DNA of 64,000 nucleotides from Myxococcales bacterium (GTDB taxonomy: Bacteria; Myxococcota_A; Polyangia; Polyangiales; JADJMO01): the NCBI GenBank assembly GCA_016709545.1, contig JADJMO010000003.1, forward strand, positions 124,001 to 188,000, read 5' to 3'. Of this stretch, positions 10,917 to 20,207 are shown in pieces. The notes beneath the pieces were generated by a model. That model saw nothing but the letters and a program-made list of their open reading frames with translations, was not told where the DNA came from and made no database searches. The translations under genes were made by a program, and so were the position numbers. The first letter of the stretch is position 1, and every line of letters begins with the position of its first letter.

Positions 10917-12239
10917 GGCCAGCGCGCCCGGATGGCGTCGACCACCGGCCCGAGGGTCGGTGGCAGCACGACGGGCGCGTTGGCGCGGCGCGACTCGATG
11001 CCGGCGAGCGCGCGCTCGTGGTAGCCCACCTTGAACTCGGTGAACTTGAGCCCGCTCGCGGTGGAGATCACCACCACCCGCTCGTTCTCGCCGATCGCGC
11101 CCTGCGCGCGCAGCTTGAACAGCGCGGCGAGCGCCACGCCGGTGTGCGGATCGCAGTAGGTGCCCGTGAGGTCGGCGCGCGCGGCGGCGTCGGCGATCTC
11201 GTCCTCGGTCGCGTCGATGGCGAGCCCGTTCATGGCCGCGAGGGCCATCATCGCGCGCGGGGCCGAGACCGGCGCGCCGATCTGGATCGCGTTGGCGACG
11301 GTGGGCTCGGCCTTCATGGGCGTGACGGTGGTGGCGCCCGCCCGCACCGCGCGCACGAGCGGGTTCGCGCGCTCGGCCTGCGCGACCACGAGCCGCGGTA
11401 GCTTGAACGTGAGCCCGAGCGCCTTGAGCATCGCGAACCCCTTGTAGAGCGCGCTCGCGTTGCCGAGGTTGCCGCTCGGCAGGATGATCCAGTCGGGGAC
11501 CTCCCAGTCGAACTGCTGCACCACCTCGATGGCCACCGTCTTCTGTCCCTCGAGGCGGAGCGCGTTCATCGAGTTCGCGAGGTAGACCAGGCCGGCCTCG
11601 GCGAGCTGCTGCACGATGGCCATGCAGCCGTCGAAATCGGTGTCGAGCGCCAGCACGAGGGCGCCGTTGGCGAGCGGCTGCACGAGCTGCGCGGTCGACA
11701 CCTTGCCGCGCGGCAGGAGCACCACCACCGGGATGCCGGCCGTGGCGCCGTAGGCGGCGAGCGAGGCGCTCGTGTCCCCGGTCGACGCGCAGGCGATCGC
11801 CCGGACCGACAGCCCGTGGTCGCGCATGGCCCAGCGCACGACGCTGACGAGCACGGTCATCCCGAGGTCCTTGAAGCTCCCGGTGTGCGAGTTGCCGCAC
11901 ATCTTGATCCACAGGTCGCGCATGCCGAGCTCGCGCCCGAGGCGCTCGGCCCAGAACAGGTTGGTGCCACCCTCGTCCGGCAGAGACGATCGCGTCGTCA
12001 GGGACCTCGGGGATCACCCACTCCTTCTTGCCCCACACGCCGCTGCCGAACGGCCACACGGTGCGCTTGTAGCGGCTGTCGAAGATCGCCCGCCAGGCAT
12101 CGGGGCGGGTGTGTCCGAGCGCGTCGAGATCGTGGACGACGTCGAGCAGGCCGTTGCAGCGAGGGCAACGGTAGATGGCCTGGGTGAGCGGGAAGTCTCC
12201 CGGGCACCCGGCGAAACAGCGAAGCGTCGCGCGCGGCAT
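10913..12239 (-). CDS. thrC: Threonine synthase (frameshifted)
   Basis: About 441 residues when the break near 11985 is bridged (one extra or two missing bases). It makes threonine from O-phosphohomoserine with PLP. The N terminus has a small CxxC zinc-ribbon-like element (YRCPRCNGLLDV), common in archaeal and deltaproteobacterial ThrC. The PLP-lysine motif is GNSHTGSFKDLGM, and the phosphate-binding loop PSGNLGNASALYKG follows. Upstream of the break the frame reads ...VPDDAIV and after it LPDEGGTNLFWAERLG; a canonical enzyme would have GEGxTP here. It is translationally coupled to the downstream LysR gene and has a zinc-ribbon gene 25 bases upstream. Confidence 0.85.
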
Positions 12240-12264
12240 GGGTTCGGCCCTCGTCGAGTTCGGT

Positions 12265-12639
12265 TCAGCCTTCTTCTTCGTCTTCGATCAGCCAGCGTCG
12301 CATCGCGGTGATGGCGATGGCCGGACCGCAGCGCGCGCAGAGAGGGGCTTCTTCGAAGCGCAGCTCGCGACCCCGCGTCCAGAGGTAGAGCCCGGCCCCC
12401 GCGCGCTCGGAGACGAGCTCGTCGCGCCCCCCATCGACGGAGGGCCCCCCATCGACGGCCCCGCTCCCCTCGCCACGGGGTGCAGCGTCGACGTCGGCGA
12501 GGAGCACGTCACAGACGTCGCACCGCGTGCGATCGATGCGCTCGTAGAGAGCGTGATGGCTCGCGACCTTCCGGCCGCGCTTCGGCGCAGGCGCAGCCAG
12601 TTCCGGCGTGTGGCGTGCTTCGTGAGACCGAGCGTCCAT
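12265..12639 (-). CDS. Small two-CxxC zinc-ribbon-like protein
   Basis: 124 residues. Two Cys pairs, TRCDVCDVLLADVD and APLCARCGPAIAI, lie 55-60 residues apart and could bind one zinc. Between them is a Gly/Asp-rich segment and the aromatic GLYLWTRGRELRFEE. The C terminus is acidic (LIEDEEEG). The ATG at 12639 is chosen because longer in-frame extensions run under the divergent receiver gene. It is upstream of thrC on the same strand. I do not recognise the family. Confidence 0.6.
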   Translation of the reverse strand: MDARSHEARHTPELAAPAPKRGRKVASHHALYERIDRTRCDVCDVLLADVDAAPRGEGSGAVDGGPSVDGGRDELVSERAGAGLYLWTRGRELRFEEAPLCARCGPAIAITAMRRWLIEDEEEG

Positions 12640-12680
12640 GAACCCCGGTCGTCTAGCACGGCAGCGAGGCGCTTCGAACC

Positions 12681-12709
12681 TTGACCGCCGGGTGGAGTCT
12701 CTGTGGAAT
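12681..12709 (+). promoter_or_regulatory. Candidate sigma70 promoter for the receiver gene
   Basis: TTGACC, then 17 bases, then TGGAAT, 33 bases upstream of the ATG at 12742, which has a GGGGTGAAGG ribosome site. This is sequence match only. Confidence 0.4.
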
Positions 12710-12741
12710 CGGAGTGGGGGCTCGTACAAGGGGGGTGAAGG

Positions 12742-13560
12742 ATGGGGGCAGACGACTCCGTAGCATCGGCATTGGGTGATCGCGGTGAACCGCGTGAGCA
12801 AGGTGGACCGCCGTCGGGCGAGGGCAGGGTGCTCGTGGTGGACGACGATGCGGCGTCCATCGACAGCGCCGCTCTGGCCCTGACCCACGCGGGCTTCGAG
12901 GTGCGCACGGCCCGCAACGGCGCGGTCGGGCTCGAGGCCGTGCTCACGTTCCGGCCCGACGTCGTGCTGTTCGACTTCTGGATGCCCGTGGCCGACGGGC
13001 GCGAGCTCTTGCAGGGGCTGCGCGAGGTGTCGCGCACACGCATCGGTCTGGTCGCCATGTCGGGCACTCCCGAGGTGGAGAGCTGGTGTGAACGCGTCGG
13101 CGTGGGAGAGTTCCTTCGCAAGCCGTTCGATCCGGAAGACCTGCGCTCGGCGGTCCGGCGCGCACGCGATCACGCCCGGCGCGGCTCGGTCGACCGGATC
13201 TCCGTCGCGCCCGGCGGCCCGGTGTCGCGTCGGCTGCGCATCGCCCGCGTGGCGCTGGTGGTCGGCCGCGAGGATCTGGTGCGGAGCGTGCGGTCCGCGC
13301 TGCGCGAGGGCGACCGCCCCATGCAGGTGGCCGTCGTGCCCGAGATCGACGACGCCGTCCGCGCGCTCTCCTCGTTCACCGTCGACGTCATCGCGATCTG
13401 CGGCGCCGTCTCGGAGAAGGGCGAGGTGGAGAGCCGGGAGCGCCTCGCGGTCGAGGCGATCAAGCGGGGGCTGCCGCTGGTGGAGGGTGGCGACACGTCG
13501 ACGATCGTCGGCGCGATCGTGCGCGCGCTGGCGCCCGCGGCGGAGGCCACCGGATCCTGA
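12742..13560 (+). CDS. Response regulator with a second receiver-like domain
   Basis: 272 residues. An acidic N-terminal tail precedes a full receiver: VLVVDDDAAS, phosphoacceptor Asp in VVLFDFWMPVADG, Lys in FLRKPFDPEDL. A second ~120-residue alpha/beta segment (RVALVVGREDLVRSVRSAL ... VDVIAICGA) looks like another receiver fold without the acidic pocket. No DNA-binding or enzymatic output is visible, so it may act as a phosphate sink or scaffold. The adjacent genes are not a histidine kinase pair. Confidence 0.8.
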   Translation: MGADDSVASALGDRGEPREQGGPPSGEGRVLVVDDDAASIDSAALALTHAGFEVRTARNGAVGLEAVLTFRPDVVLFDFWMPVADGRELLQGLREVSRTRIGLVAMSGTPEVESWCERVGVGEFLRKPFDPEDLRSAVRRARDHARRGSVDRISVAPGGPVSRRLRIARVALVVGREDLVRSVRSALREGDRPMQVAVVPEIDDAVRALSSFTVDVIAICGAVSEKGEVESRERLAVEAIKRGLPLVEGGDTSTIVGAIVRALAPAAEATGS

Positions 13561-13614
13561 ACGGAAGACAAACTTGGCCCGTTCCCGCGCCGGGGCCTAT
13601 GCGGAGAACGAGCC

Positions 13615-14382
13615 ATGATGGACCTCCACGACGGCGCCAGCGTCCGCAACCTCGAGCACATCCAGGAAGATCGGCCCGGTGAGGGCGGCCGCGCGTGGAC
13701 GCTCGGCATCCTCGTGATGGGCGGCGCCTGCGTGCTGTTCGCGGCCTTCGTGCTCGGCGGTCGCAAGTCCGCGGCCCACGTCGGCAAGAAGACCGATCCG
13801 CTGGCCGAGCTCGCCGCCAAGGCCCCGGGGTCGCCGACGGTCCTGCCCGGCGAGGTCACCTTCCCGAACATCCTCAGCGACAAGCCGCACCCCGCCACCG
13901 CCCTCGCGGCCGCGGGCGCCGGCAACGCGCCGGCCATGGTCGCGCCCCCGCCCGGCGACAAGCTCCCCGTGGTGCCGCTGCCCGCGCGCCACGCGCTCAC
14001 GCCGAGCGCGTTCCTCGCGCCGCCCGTCGCGGGCTCCACGTCGAACAAGCCCAAGGACAAGCTCACGACCTACGCGGAGGGCGCGACCGATCCGTCGTCG
14101 ATCGGCGGCGCGACGCTCGCCTCCTCGGGCTCCGAGGGGGGCTGGCAGGTGCAGGTCTCGAGCTTCAAGACCCAGGTCGAGGCCGACGCCTTCGCGACCC
14201 AGCTGCGCGCGCGCGGCCACAAGGCCCACGTGCAGAAGGCCGAGATCCCGAAGCGCGGCACCTGGTACCGCGTGAAGGTCGGCCCGTTCTCGACGCAGGT
14301 CGAGGCGATCAAGTACCGCCAGGCGTTCGAGGCCAAGGAGAAGATGCCCGGCTTCGTCGTCAAGAGCGGCGAGCTGCACTGA
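13615..14382 (+). CDS. SPOR-domain membrane protein
   Basis: 255 residues. A short cytoplasmic N terminus is followed by one transmembrane helix (LGILVMGGACVLFAAFVLGG), a Pro/Ala-rich periplasmic linker, and a C-terminal SPOR domain (WQVQVSSFKTQVEADAFATQ to the end) with its characteristic repeated half (WYRVKVGPFSTQVEAIKY). SPOR domains bind denuded septal peptidoglycan, so a role at the division site or in the cell wall is expected. The start is the first of two ATGs. It converges on the monooxygenase gene with 27 bases between. Confidence 0.88.
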   Translation: MMDLHDGASVRNLEHIQEDRPGEGGRAWTLGILVMGGACVLFAAFVLGGRKSAAHVGKKTDPLAELAAKAPGSPTVLPGEVTFPNILSDKPHPATALAAAGAGNAPAMVAPPPGDKLPVVPLPARHALTPSAFLAPPVAGSTSNKPKDKLTTYAEGATDPSSIGGATLASSGSEGGWQVQVSSFKTQVEADAFATQLRARGHKAHVQKAEIPKRGTWYRVKVGPFSTQVEAIKYRQAFEAKEKMPGFVVKSGELH

Positions 14383-14409
14383 AGGCCTGTCTCCTTTGCG
14401 GTCTGGGCG

Positions 14410-15876
14410 TCAGCCGGCGCGGCGGAGCTCCTCGTAGTGGGAGAAGTCGGGCCGCTCGGCGCGTAGACGGAACTCGAAGGTGAAGCCGGGCCAGAGCGTG
14501 ACGTTCTTGCCCTCCTTGTTCTGGTACCAGCTGCGGCACCCGGAGGCCCACACCGTGCGCGCGAGCCGCCGCTGCAGCTCCTCGTTGTACGAGGCCTGCA
14601 CCTCGGGGCGAACGTCCAGCCCGCTCAGGTCGCGCGAGAGCACCCGCTCGATGCACCGGTAGGCGTGCTCGATCTGCGCCTCGATCATGTAGATCATCGA
14701 GTTGTGGCCGAGCCCCGTGTTGGGGCCCATCAAGAGGTACAGGTTGGGGAAGCCGGAGACCGTGGTGCCGAGGTACGCCTCCGCGCCGCGCTGCCAGGCC
14801 GCGTCGAGCGACCGACCGTCGCGACCGAGCACGGGGTACGGGCACACCGCGTCTGCCGCCTGGAACCCGGTGCCGAACAGGATCGCGTCGACTGCGTGGT
14901 GCTTGCCGTCGACGGTGTGGAGGCCGGTCGCGTCCACGCGCTCGATGCCCTCGGTGATCAGGTCGACGTTCGGCCGGCTCAGCGCCGGGTAGTAGTCGTT
15001 GGTGAGCAGGATGCGCTTGCAACCGATGCGGTAGCTCGGCGTGAGCCTCTTGCGGAGCGCCGGGTCTGGCACCTGCTTCTCGAGGAACCGGAGGGCGAGC
15101 CGCTCGATCAGCTTGCCGAGCCGCGGCTCGATCACCATGGGCACCGCGCCGATCTCCTGCCGCGCCCAGATGAACTGGCGGAACGCCCACGAGAGGCCGG
15201 GCACGTTCTCGAACAGGGCCCGCTCGCGCTCGCTGAAGGCGAAGTCGGGCTTCGGGAGGATCCACGGCGGCGTGCGCTGGAAGAGCAACAGGCGGCCCAC
15301 CTTCGGCGCGATCTGCGGGACGAACTGGATCGCGCTGGCGCCGGTGCCCACCACCGCGACCCGCTTGCCTTCGAGCGGGTAGGCGTGGTCCCACCGCGCC
15401 GAGTGGAACGCCGCGCCCTCGAACGAGGCGAGGCCCGGCAGCTCGGGGATCGCAGGTCGACTGAGCGCGCCGGTGCCCGAGACGAGCGCGCGGCCCTGGA
15501 ACTGCCGCCCGTCCTTGGTGGTCACGTTCCACAGGCCCTCGCGCGGATCGAAGGTGGCCGAGGTGGCCTGCGCGCCGAGCTGCACGTGCGGGTACAAACC
15601 GTACTTGCGCGCGCAGTGGCGCATGTACTCGAAGATCTCCCGCTGCGGGCCGTACATGCGCGACCACCCCGGCCAGCGCTCGAACGAGAACGAGTAGAGG
15701 TGCGAGGGCACGTCGCACGCCGCGCCCGGGTAGTGGTTGTCGCGCCACGTGCCACCCACCTCGTCGGCCTGCTCGAGGATCGTGAAGTCCACGCCGGCCT
15801 GCTTCAGGCGCACCGCCATGCCGAGGCCCGAGAAGCCGCTGCCGACGATCAGCACGTGGTTGCGAGGGTCACCCAT
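14410..15876 (-). CDS. Baeyer-Villiger-type flavin monooxygenase
   Basis: 488 residues. An FAD Rossmann motif lies at the N terminus (VLIVGSGFSGLGMAVRL), a second nucleotide-binding motif in the middle (VAVVGTGASAIQ), and directly before it the fingerprint FEGAAFHSARWD, which fits the FxGxxxHxxxWP/D signature of type I Baeyer-Villiger monooxygenases. Such NADPH enzymes insert oxygen next to a ketone. ATG at 15876 is the family-like start (MGDPRNHVLIVG); the open frame upstream is a shadow. A palindrome suited to a TetR-type repressor lies 20 bases upstream, though no repressor gene is adjacent. The substrate is unknown. Confidence 0.9.
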   Translation of the reverse strand: MGDPRNHVLIVGSGFSGLGMAVRLKQAGVDFTILEQADEVGGTWRDNHYPGAACDVPSHLYSFSFERWPGWSRMYGPQREIFEYMRHCARKYGLYPHVQLGAQATSATFDPREGLWNVTTKDGRQFQGRALVSGTGALSRPAIPELPGLASFEGAAFHSARWDHAYPLEGKRVAVVGTGASAIQFVPQIAPKVGRLLLFQRTPPWILPKPDFAFSERERALFENVPGLSWAFRQFIWARQEIGAVPMVIEPRLGKLIERLALRFLEKQVPDPALRKRLTPSYRIGCKRILLTNDYYPALSRPNVDLITEGIERVDATGLHTVDGKHHAVDAILFGTGFQAADAVCPYPVLGRDGRSLDAAWQRGAEAYLGTTVSGFPNLYLLMGPNTGLGHNSMIYMIEAQIEHAYRCIERVLSRDLSGLDVRPEVQASYNEELQRRLARTVWASGCRSWYQNKEGKNVTLWPGFTFEFRLRAERPDFSHYEELRRAG

Positions 15877-15895
15877 GGCGCCTGTCGTAGCACGA

Positions 15896-15912
15896 ATTGA
15901 ACAACGGTCAAT
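15896..15912. promoter_or_regulatory. Operator-like inverted repeat upstream of the monooxygenase
   Basis: ATTGA-ACAACGG-TCAAT in an AT-rich island 20 bases before the monooxygenase ATG and ~110 bases before the VWA lipoprotein. It resembles TetR-family operators, which often control flavin monooxygenases. Inference only. Confidence 0.4.
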
Positions 15913-16020
15913 AGTGTGGTTGCTGGGAATATCAGCCCCCACATGCACCGAGTGACGCTGGTGTGACAGTTGCTCGGGGCCGATCTCTCTCGTAGTGCTC
16001 CTCTCTCGGAGGGCTCTTCC

Positions 16021-17849
16021 ATGCGCGCGCTTCACTTCGGTTCCTTCGTCCTCGCCAGCACCTTCGCCATCGGCTGCACCGCGGCCAACGACAAGGGCAC
16101 GGAGACCCTCGGCGATGCCGGGGCCGACGAGACCGCAGCCGACACGGGCGGCTCGGAGTCGAGCATCGACCTGGACGTCGGCACCGACGGCGGGTTCACG
16201 ACCGAGGAGCTCACGCTCGAGCCGCTCAACGCCGTCGTCTACATCGACCTCGGCGTCACGCCGCTCGCGGGCGGCAAGCAGGACTTCAAGGCGCTGCTCT
16301 CGGACAAGACCGACGTCACGAGCGGCGCGACGTTCACCGTCGACGACACGACCCTCGGCAGCTTCGGGGGCGCGACGTTCACCTCGGTCACCGACCTCGG
16401 CAAGGACGCCGCGGGCGCCGACGTCCTCGGGCGCACCTCGATCGTCTCGGGCATCTCCTCCGACGGCAAGAAGGGGCAAGCCAAGATCACCGTCGTCAAG
16501 CTGCGCAAGACGGAGGACCCGAAGACCTCGGCGCGCGACTTCTTCTTCACGGTGCCCTTCAAGGCCGCGCCGGACCCGGCCGAGGACATCCTCAAGTTCA
16601 CCACCAACATCCAGCAGGTCGACGTCGCGTTCGTCATGGACTCGACCGGCTCGATGAGCGGCGCCATCACCAACCTGCGCACCAACCTGAGCTCGACGAT
16701 CCTCCCCGCGCTCAAGGCCGCGATCCCTTCGGTCGGCGTCTCGATCGTCGACCACAAGGACTACCCCACCGGTGGCTACGGAGGCGGCGACTTCCCGGTG
16801 AAGATCCTAACGCCGATCGTCGTCCAGGCCACGGCCGCCGATCTCACGACCGTGCAGACGGCCACCACCAAGTACGCGGCGGCGGGTGGCTCGGACACGC
16901 CGGAGTCGCAGCTGCCGGCGATGTTCCACGTGCTCACCGGCAAGGCCCTCAGCTGGCCCGGGGGCAGCATCGCGGCGGTCACTCCGAAGGCCGGGACCAA
17001 CGGGGCGGTGGGCTTCCGCGGCAGCGCAGTGCCGGTCGTCGTGATGATCACCGACGCGAGCTTCCACAACGGCGTGTACGGCGCGAGCAACGGGTTCGGC
17101 GAGACGATCGCCTATTCGATCGCGGGCTCGCCCACGATGGCCAACCTGGTCGACGCCTTCAAGGCGCTCAACGCGAAGATCGTCGGCGTCAACGTGGCCC
17201 AGTCGTGGTCGGCGAGCGACGGCCCGGCCAAGGACTTCAACCACCTCTCGGACAACACCAACAGCAAGCTCCCCCCGAGCGCGTTCGATGGGGCGGGCAA
17301 GCCGGCGGGGTGCGGCGCGGGCCAGTGCTGCACCGGCCTCAACGGCGCGGGCAAGGCGCCGGACGCGGCGGGAGGTCTCTGCCGCCTCAACTTCGACGCG
17401 AACTCGGCCGGCAGCGGCGTCTCGACGGGCATCGTCACGGCCATCAAGGCCATCGCGTCGGGCTCCGTCTACGACATCCTCCCGGAGCTCGCCAACGACC
17501 CCAAGAACCCCGATGGCGTCGACGCCACCAAGTTCGTCGATCGCCTCGAGGCCTTCGCCGACGCCAGCAAGGGCTGCGCCGGCACGCCGCGCAAGAGCGA
17601 GCCGAGCAAGACCTACAACGACGTCATCGGGGCATCGTGGCCGGCAAGCAGACCGCTTGCTTCAAGGTCATCCCCAAGATGAACGAGTCCGTGCCCCCGA
17701 AGGAGTCGGCCCAGTTCTTCAAGGCCATCATCCGCATGAAGGGCATCGCGCCCGGCGTGACGGTCACCCCGACCACGCCCCGCGTCGACCTCGGCGACGA
17801 CCGCACGGCCCTCTTCATGGTGCCGCCCACGCCGCCGATCGCCAAGTGA
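16021..17849 (+). CDS. VWA-domain lipoprotein (frameshifted)
   Basis: About 609 residues after restoring one base near 17630 (CATCGGGGCATC). The signal peptide ends in a lipobox (STFAIGC), followed by an Asp/Gly/Thr linker. A beta-sandwich-like region precedes a von Willebrand A domain with the MIDAS motif DSTGSMS (residues ~206-212). The Cys-rich part (CGAGQCCTGLNG) may sit in the same domain. The tail after the break (IVAGKQTACFKVIPKMNESV to VPPTPPIAK) closes the protein. The start follows GGAGG. It is likely an outer-membrane adhesion or protein-binding lipoprotein; the neighbours are an OmpA-family protein and another lipoprotein. Confidence 0.82.
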
Positions 17850-17862
17850 TCGAGTGAATCCG

Positions 17863-17881
17863 CCCCGGTAAAGCCCCGGGG
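17863..17881. terminator. Weak stem-loop after the VWA gene
   Basis: CCCCGG-TAAAGCC-CCGGGG, 6-bp stem with a 7-base loop, in the 57-base gap between the VWA lipoprotein and the OmpA-family gene. There is no clear T run after it. Confidence 0.35.
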
Positions 17882-17906
17882 GTGTTGGTCCGTTCAGCGG
17901 ATCGAC

Positions 17907-19016
17907 ATGGCCCGTTCCACTCGCCGCGTATGCCTCGAGCGCTCGCTCGCGCTCGCGATCGTGTTGACCCCTCTCCTCGCTCGGGCAGAGGTCCGTCTGC
18001 GCGCGGAGGCCGGCGGAGGCCGCTTCGTCGGGGGCTGGCAGGGACACGAGATCGGGGTGGGAGGCGTGTACGGTCTGTCCGCCGAGCTGTTCGGCTCGCG
18101 TCGCCTCGGGTTCGAGGCGCGCCTGTTCGGCGGCCAGTTCCTCACCGGCAGTGGCGCCCCCGAGCCCGGGCTCGCCCGCGCGAACGATCCGAGCTTCCTG
18201 GGCCTCACCTTCGGCCTTCGCGCCCACCCCTTCGCCGACCTCTCGGGGATCTGGATCGCGGCGGGGTTCGGCGGGGCGCGCACGGGCTCGCTGCTCCGCC
18301 CGGCGCTCGATCTGCGGATCGGTCAGGACTTCCGGGTCGGCACGTACACCACGTTCGGCCCGTGGGTCGGCTACACCCAGATCATCCAGCCCGACAGCGG
18401 TGCGCTGCGCCCCGAGGACGGCCGCGCCCTCATGCTCGGCGTCGGCTTCGGCTTCGACGAGGGCCTGCCGCGCGCGCCCAAGCCCCCACCCACCTTGCCC
18501 ATCGTGGCCGTCAAGCCTGCGCCGCCCGTCGAGGCCAAGCCCGAGCCGCCGAAATGCCCGGGGGTGCCCGACGGCTACGACGGGCCGGTCGACGAGAACG
18601 AATGCCCGAAGCCCGAGACGCCGGTCGTGAAGGTGGTCGGCGCCGAGATCAAGCTCCCCGACCGCATCTACTTCGAGTTCGCGCACGCCGAGGTGCGGGC
18701 CGAGTCGTTCCCGCTCCTGCAGGCCCTCGCGTCGTTCATCGTCGCGCACCCCGAGTACGGGGTCGTGCAGATTCACGGCCACACCGACGAGATCGGTGGT
18801 GACGAGTGGAACCAGAAGCTCAGCGAGGCGCGCGCAGCCTCGGTGCGCCAGCTGCTCGTCGAGTACGGCGTGCCTTCGCACCGGCTCGTCGCCAAGGGCT
18901 TCGGCAAGAAGCGCCCGCGCAACCTCGGCAAGGACGATCTCGCTCGCCAGGAGAACCGGCGCGTCGAGGTCATCATCGAGCACGCCCCCACCGACGCGAA
19001 GGAGGCCAAGAAATGA
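17907..19016 (+). CDS. OmpA-family outer-membrane protein
   Basis: 369 residues. A signal peptide ends near LLARA. Residues ~25-185 alternate hydrophobic and polar as in a small beta-barrel. A Pro-rich linker holds a short Ca-binding-like Cys segment (CPGVPDGYDGPVDENEC). The C-terminal OmpA domain binds peptidoglycan: IYFEFAHAEVR, HGHTDEIGGDEWNQKLSEAR and the NRRVEVIIEH end. The stop overlaps the start of the next lipoprotein gene (AATGA), so the two are coupled. Probable role: anchoring the outer membrane to the cell wall. Confidence 0.9.
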   Translation: MARSTRRVCLERSLALAIVLTPLLARAEVRLRAEAGGGRFVGGWQGHEIGVGGVYGLSAELFGSRRLGFEARLFGGQFLTGSGAPEPGLARANDPSFLGLTFGLRAHPFADLSGIWIAAGFGGARTGSLLRPALDLRIGQDFRVGTYTTFGPWVGYTQIIQPDSGALRPEDGRALMLGVGFGFDEGLPRAPKPPPTLPIVAVKPAPPVEAKPEPPKCPGVPDGYDGPVDENECPKPETPVVKVVGAEIKLPDRIYFEFAHAEVRAESFPLLQALASFIVAHPEYGVVQIHGHTDEIGGDEWNQKLSEARAASVRQLLVEYGVPSHRLVAKGFGKKRPRNLGKDDLARQENRRVEVIIEHAPTDAKEAKK

Positions 19017-20146
19017 AGCGCCTGGCCTTTCTCCCCTGGCTCGTGCTCCTGGCTGCGTGCGGCGACTCGGTCGTCGGTGGCGCCTGCGCCGACGGCTACG
19101 AGGTCTGCGACGGGCGCTGCGTGCCGGTCGGCGGCTGTGGGATTCCGTCGAAGGACTCCGCGACGACCGACGCCGCGGCAGACACGGCACCCGGCGAGGT
19201 CGGCACCGACGGCGCCCCCGGCGACGGCGTGGGGGATGGCAGTGATGGCAGCATCGACGGCGGCGGGGACGTCGTCGACGATGGGGCCTCCGACGGCGGC
19301 TCGACCGAGACGTTCCCCGACGACACCGGCCCGCTCGACACCGGCCCGCTCGACACCGGCCCCGGCTGCGACGCCGGCCTGCTCGCGTGCGGCGGAGTCT
19401 GCGTCGACCCCGACATCGATCCGCTCAACTGCGGCGGCTGCGGCAACGTGTGCCCCACCGGGCTCTGCAACGGCGGCAAGTGCCGCGGCGCGAAGGCGGG
19501 TCACGTCGTCGCGATAGGTCACGACTACGAGTCCACCTCGGGCGCCGTCGCCGGCAAGCCGCTCGCCAACGCGACCTTCCTCCCGAGCCGCAACCCGGTC
19601 CGTCTGCTCGTGCTGACCGAGTTCGCCGAGACCTCGGCGGTCGACAACGTCGACGCGATCCTCGACGGCGCCGCCAAGTCCTCGGGGCGCACCTTCGTCC
19701 AGACGATCGTCGTGAAGGCCTCCGACTTCCACGACAAGCTCAACATCGACGCCTTCGACGTGGCGCTCGTGCTCGACCAGAAGAAGGCGCCCGCCGGCCA
19801 GCTCGCGACGACCGCGGACACCGGCAAGGCGACCTACACGAGCTTCACCAAGGCGGGGGGCGTGCTCGTCGTCCTCGACGGTGGCAGCGGCACCGGTGAG
19901 ATGCCGGCGTTCCTCGGCGCCGGCGGTCTGCTCACCGTGAAGGGTCACACCAGCACCGGCGGCAAGTCGCTCGACGTGGTCGACCCGGCGGACGCGGTCG
20001 GGATCGACGTGCTGTCGCCCTACCTCGCGCCCAAGGGAACGGTCCTCTTCCTGTGGACGACCACTCCCGATGCTCTCGTACGCACGGTGGTGGCCGAACC
20101 GCTGAGCGACGGTCCGGTGGTCCTGCACCGGGTGATCAAGCCCTGA
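19013..20146 (+). CDS. Cys-motif lipoprotein
   Basis: 377 residues. Signal peptide with a lipobox (VLLAACG). Then a Cys knot segment, a long Asp/Gly/Thr linker that includes tandem DTGPL units, and a second Cys motif (CGGVCVDPDIDPLNCGGCGN) of the kind frequent in myxobacterial surface lipoproteins. The C-terminal ~200 residues look like a Rossmann-type domain that could be a degenerate VWA or receptor fold (VRLLVLTEFAETSAVDNVD). It begins inside the stop of the OmpA gene. Function not recognised. Confidence 0.75.
   Translation: MKRLAFLPWLVLLAACGDSVVGGACADGYEVCDGRCVPVGGCGIPSKDSATTDAAADTAPGEVGTDGAPGDGVGDGSDGSIDGGGDVVDDGASDGGSTETFPDDTGPLDTGPLDTGPGCDAGLLACGGVCVDPDIDPLNCGGCGNVCPTGLCNGGKCRGAKAGHVVAIGHDYESTSGAVAGKPLANATFLPSRNPVRLLVLTEFAETSAVDNVDAILDGAAKSSGRTFVQTIVVKASDFHDKLNIDAFDVALVLDQKKAPAGQLATTADTGKATYTSFTKAGGVLVVLDGGSGTGEMPAFLGAGGLLTVKGHTSTGGKSLDVVDPADAVGIDVLSPYLAPKGTVLFLWTTTPDALVRTVVAEPLSDGPVVLHRVIKP
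19322..19361 (+). repeat. Tandem 15-base repeat (DTGPL)
   Basis: GACACCGGCCCGCTC occurs twice in tandem, followed by a partial third copy, inside the linker of the lipoprotein gene. The coding consequence is DTGPLDTGPLDTGP. Copy number is prone to change. Confidence 0.8.
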
Positions 20147-20207
20147 CCGCCCGCCCCGAGAGGCCGCACGGAAGATTCGACGGGGCTTGGGGCTTGTCCC
20201 TCCGACC

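Noticed and set aside
12640..13173. N-terminal extension of the zinc-ribbon ORF
   Set aside because: It lies under the receiver domain of the gene at 12742 and has no family match; the Met at 12639 is preferred.
14383..14409. Terminator between the SPOR gene and the monooxygenase
   Set aside because: Only 27 bases and no usable dyad were found.
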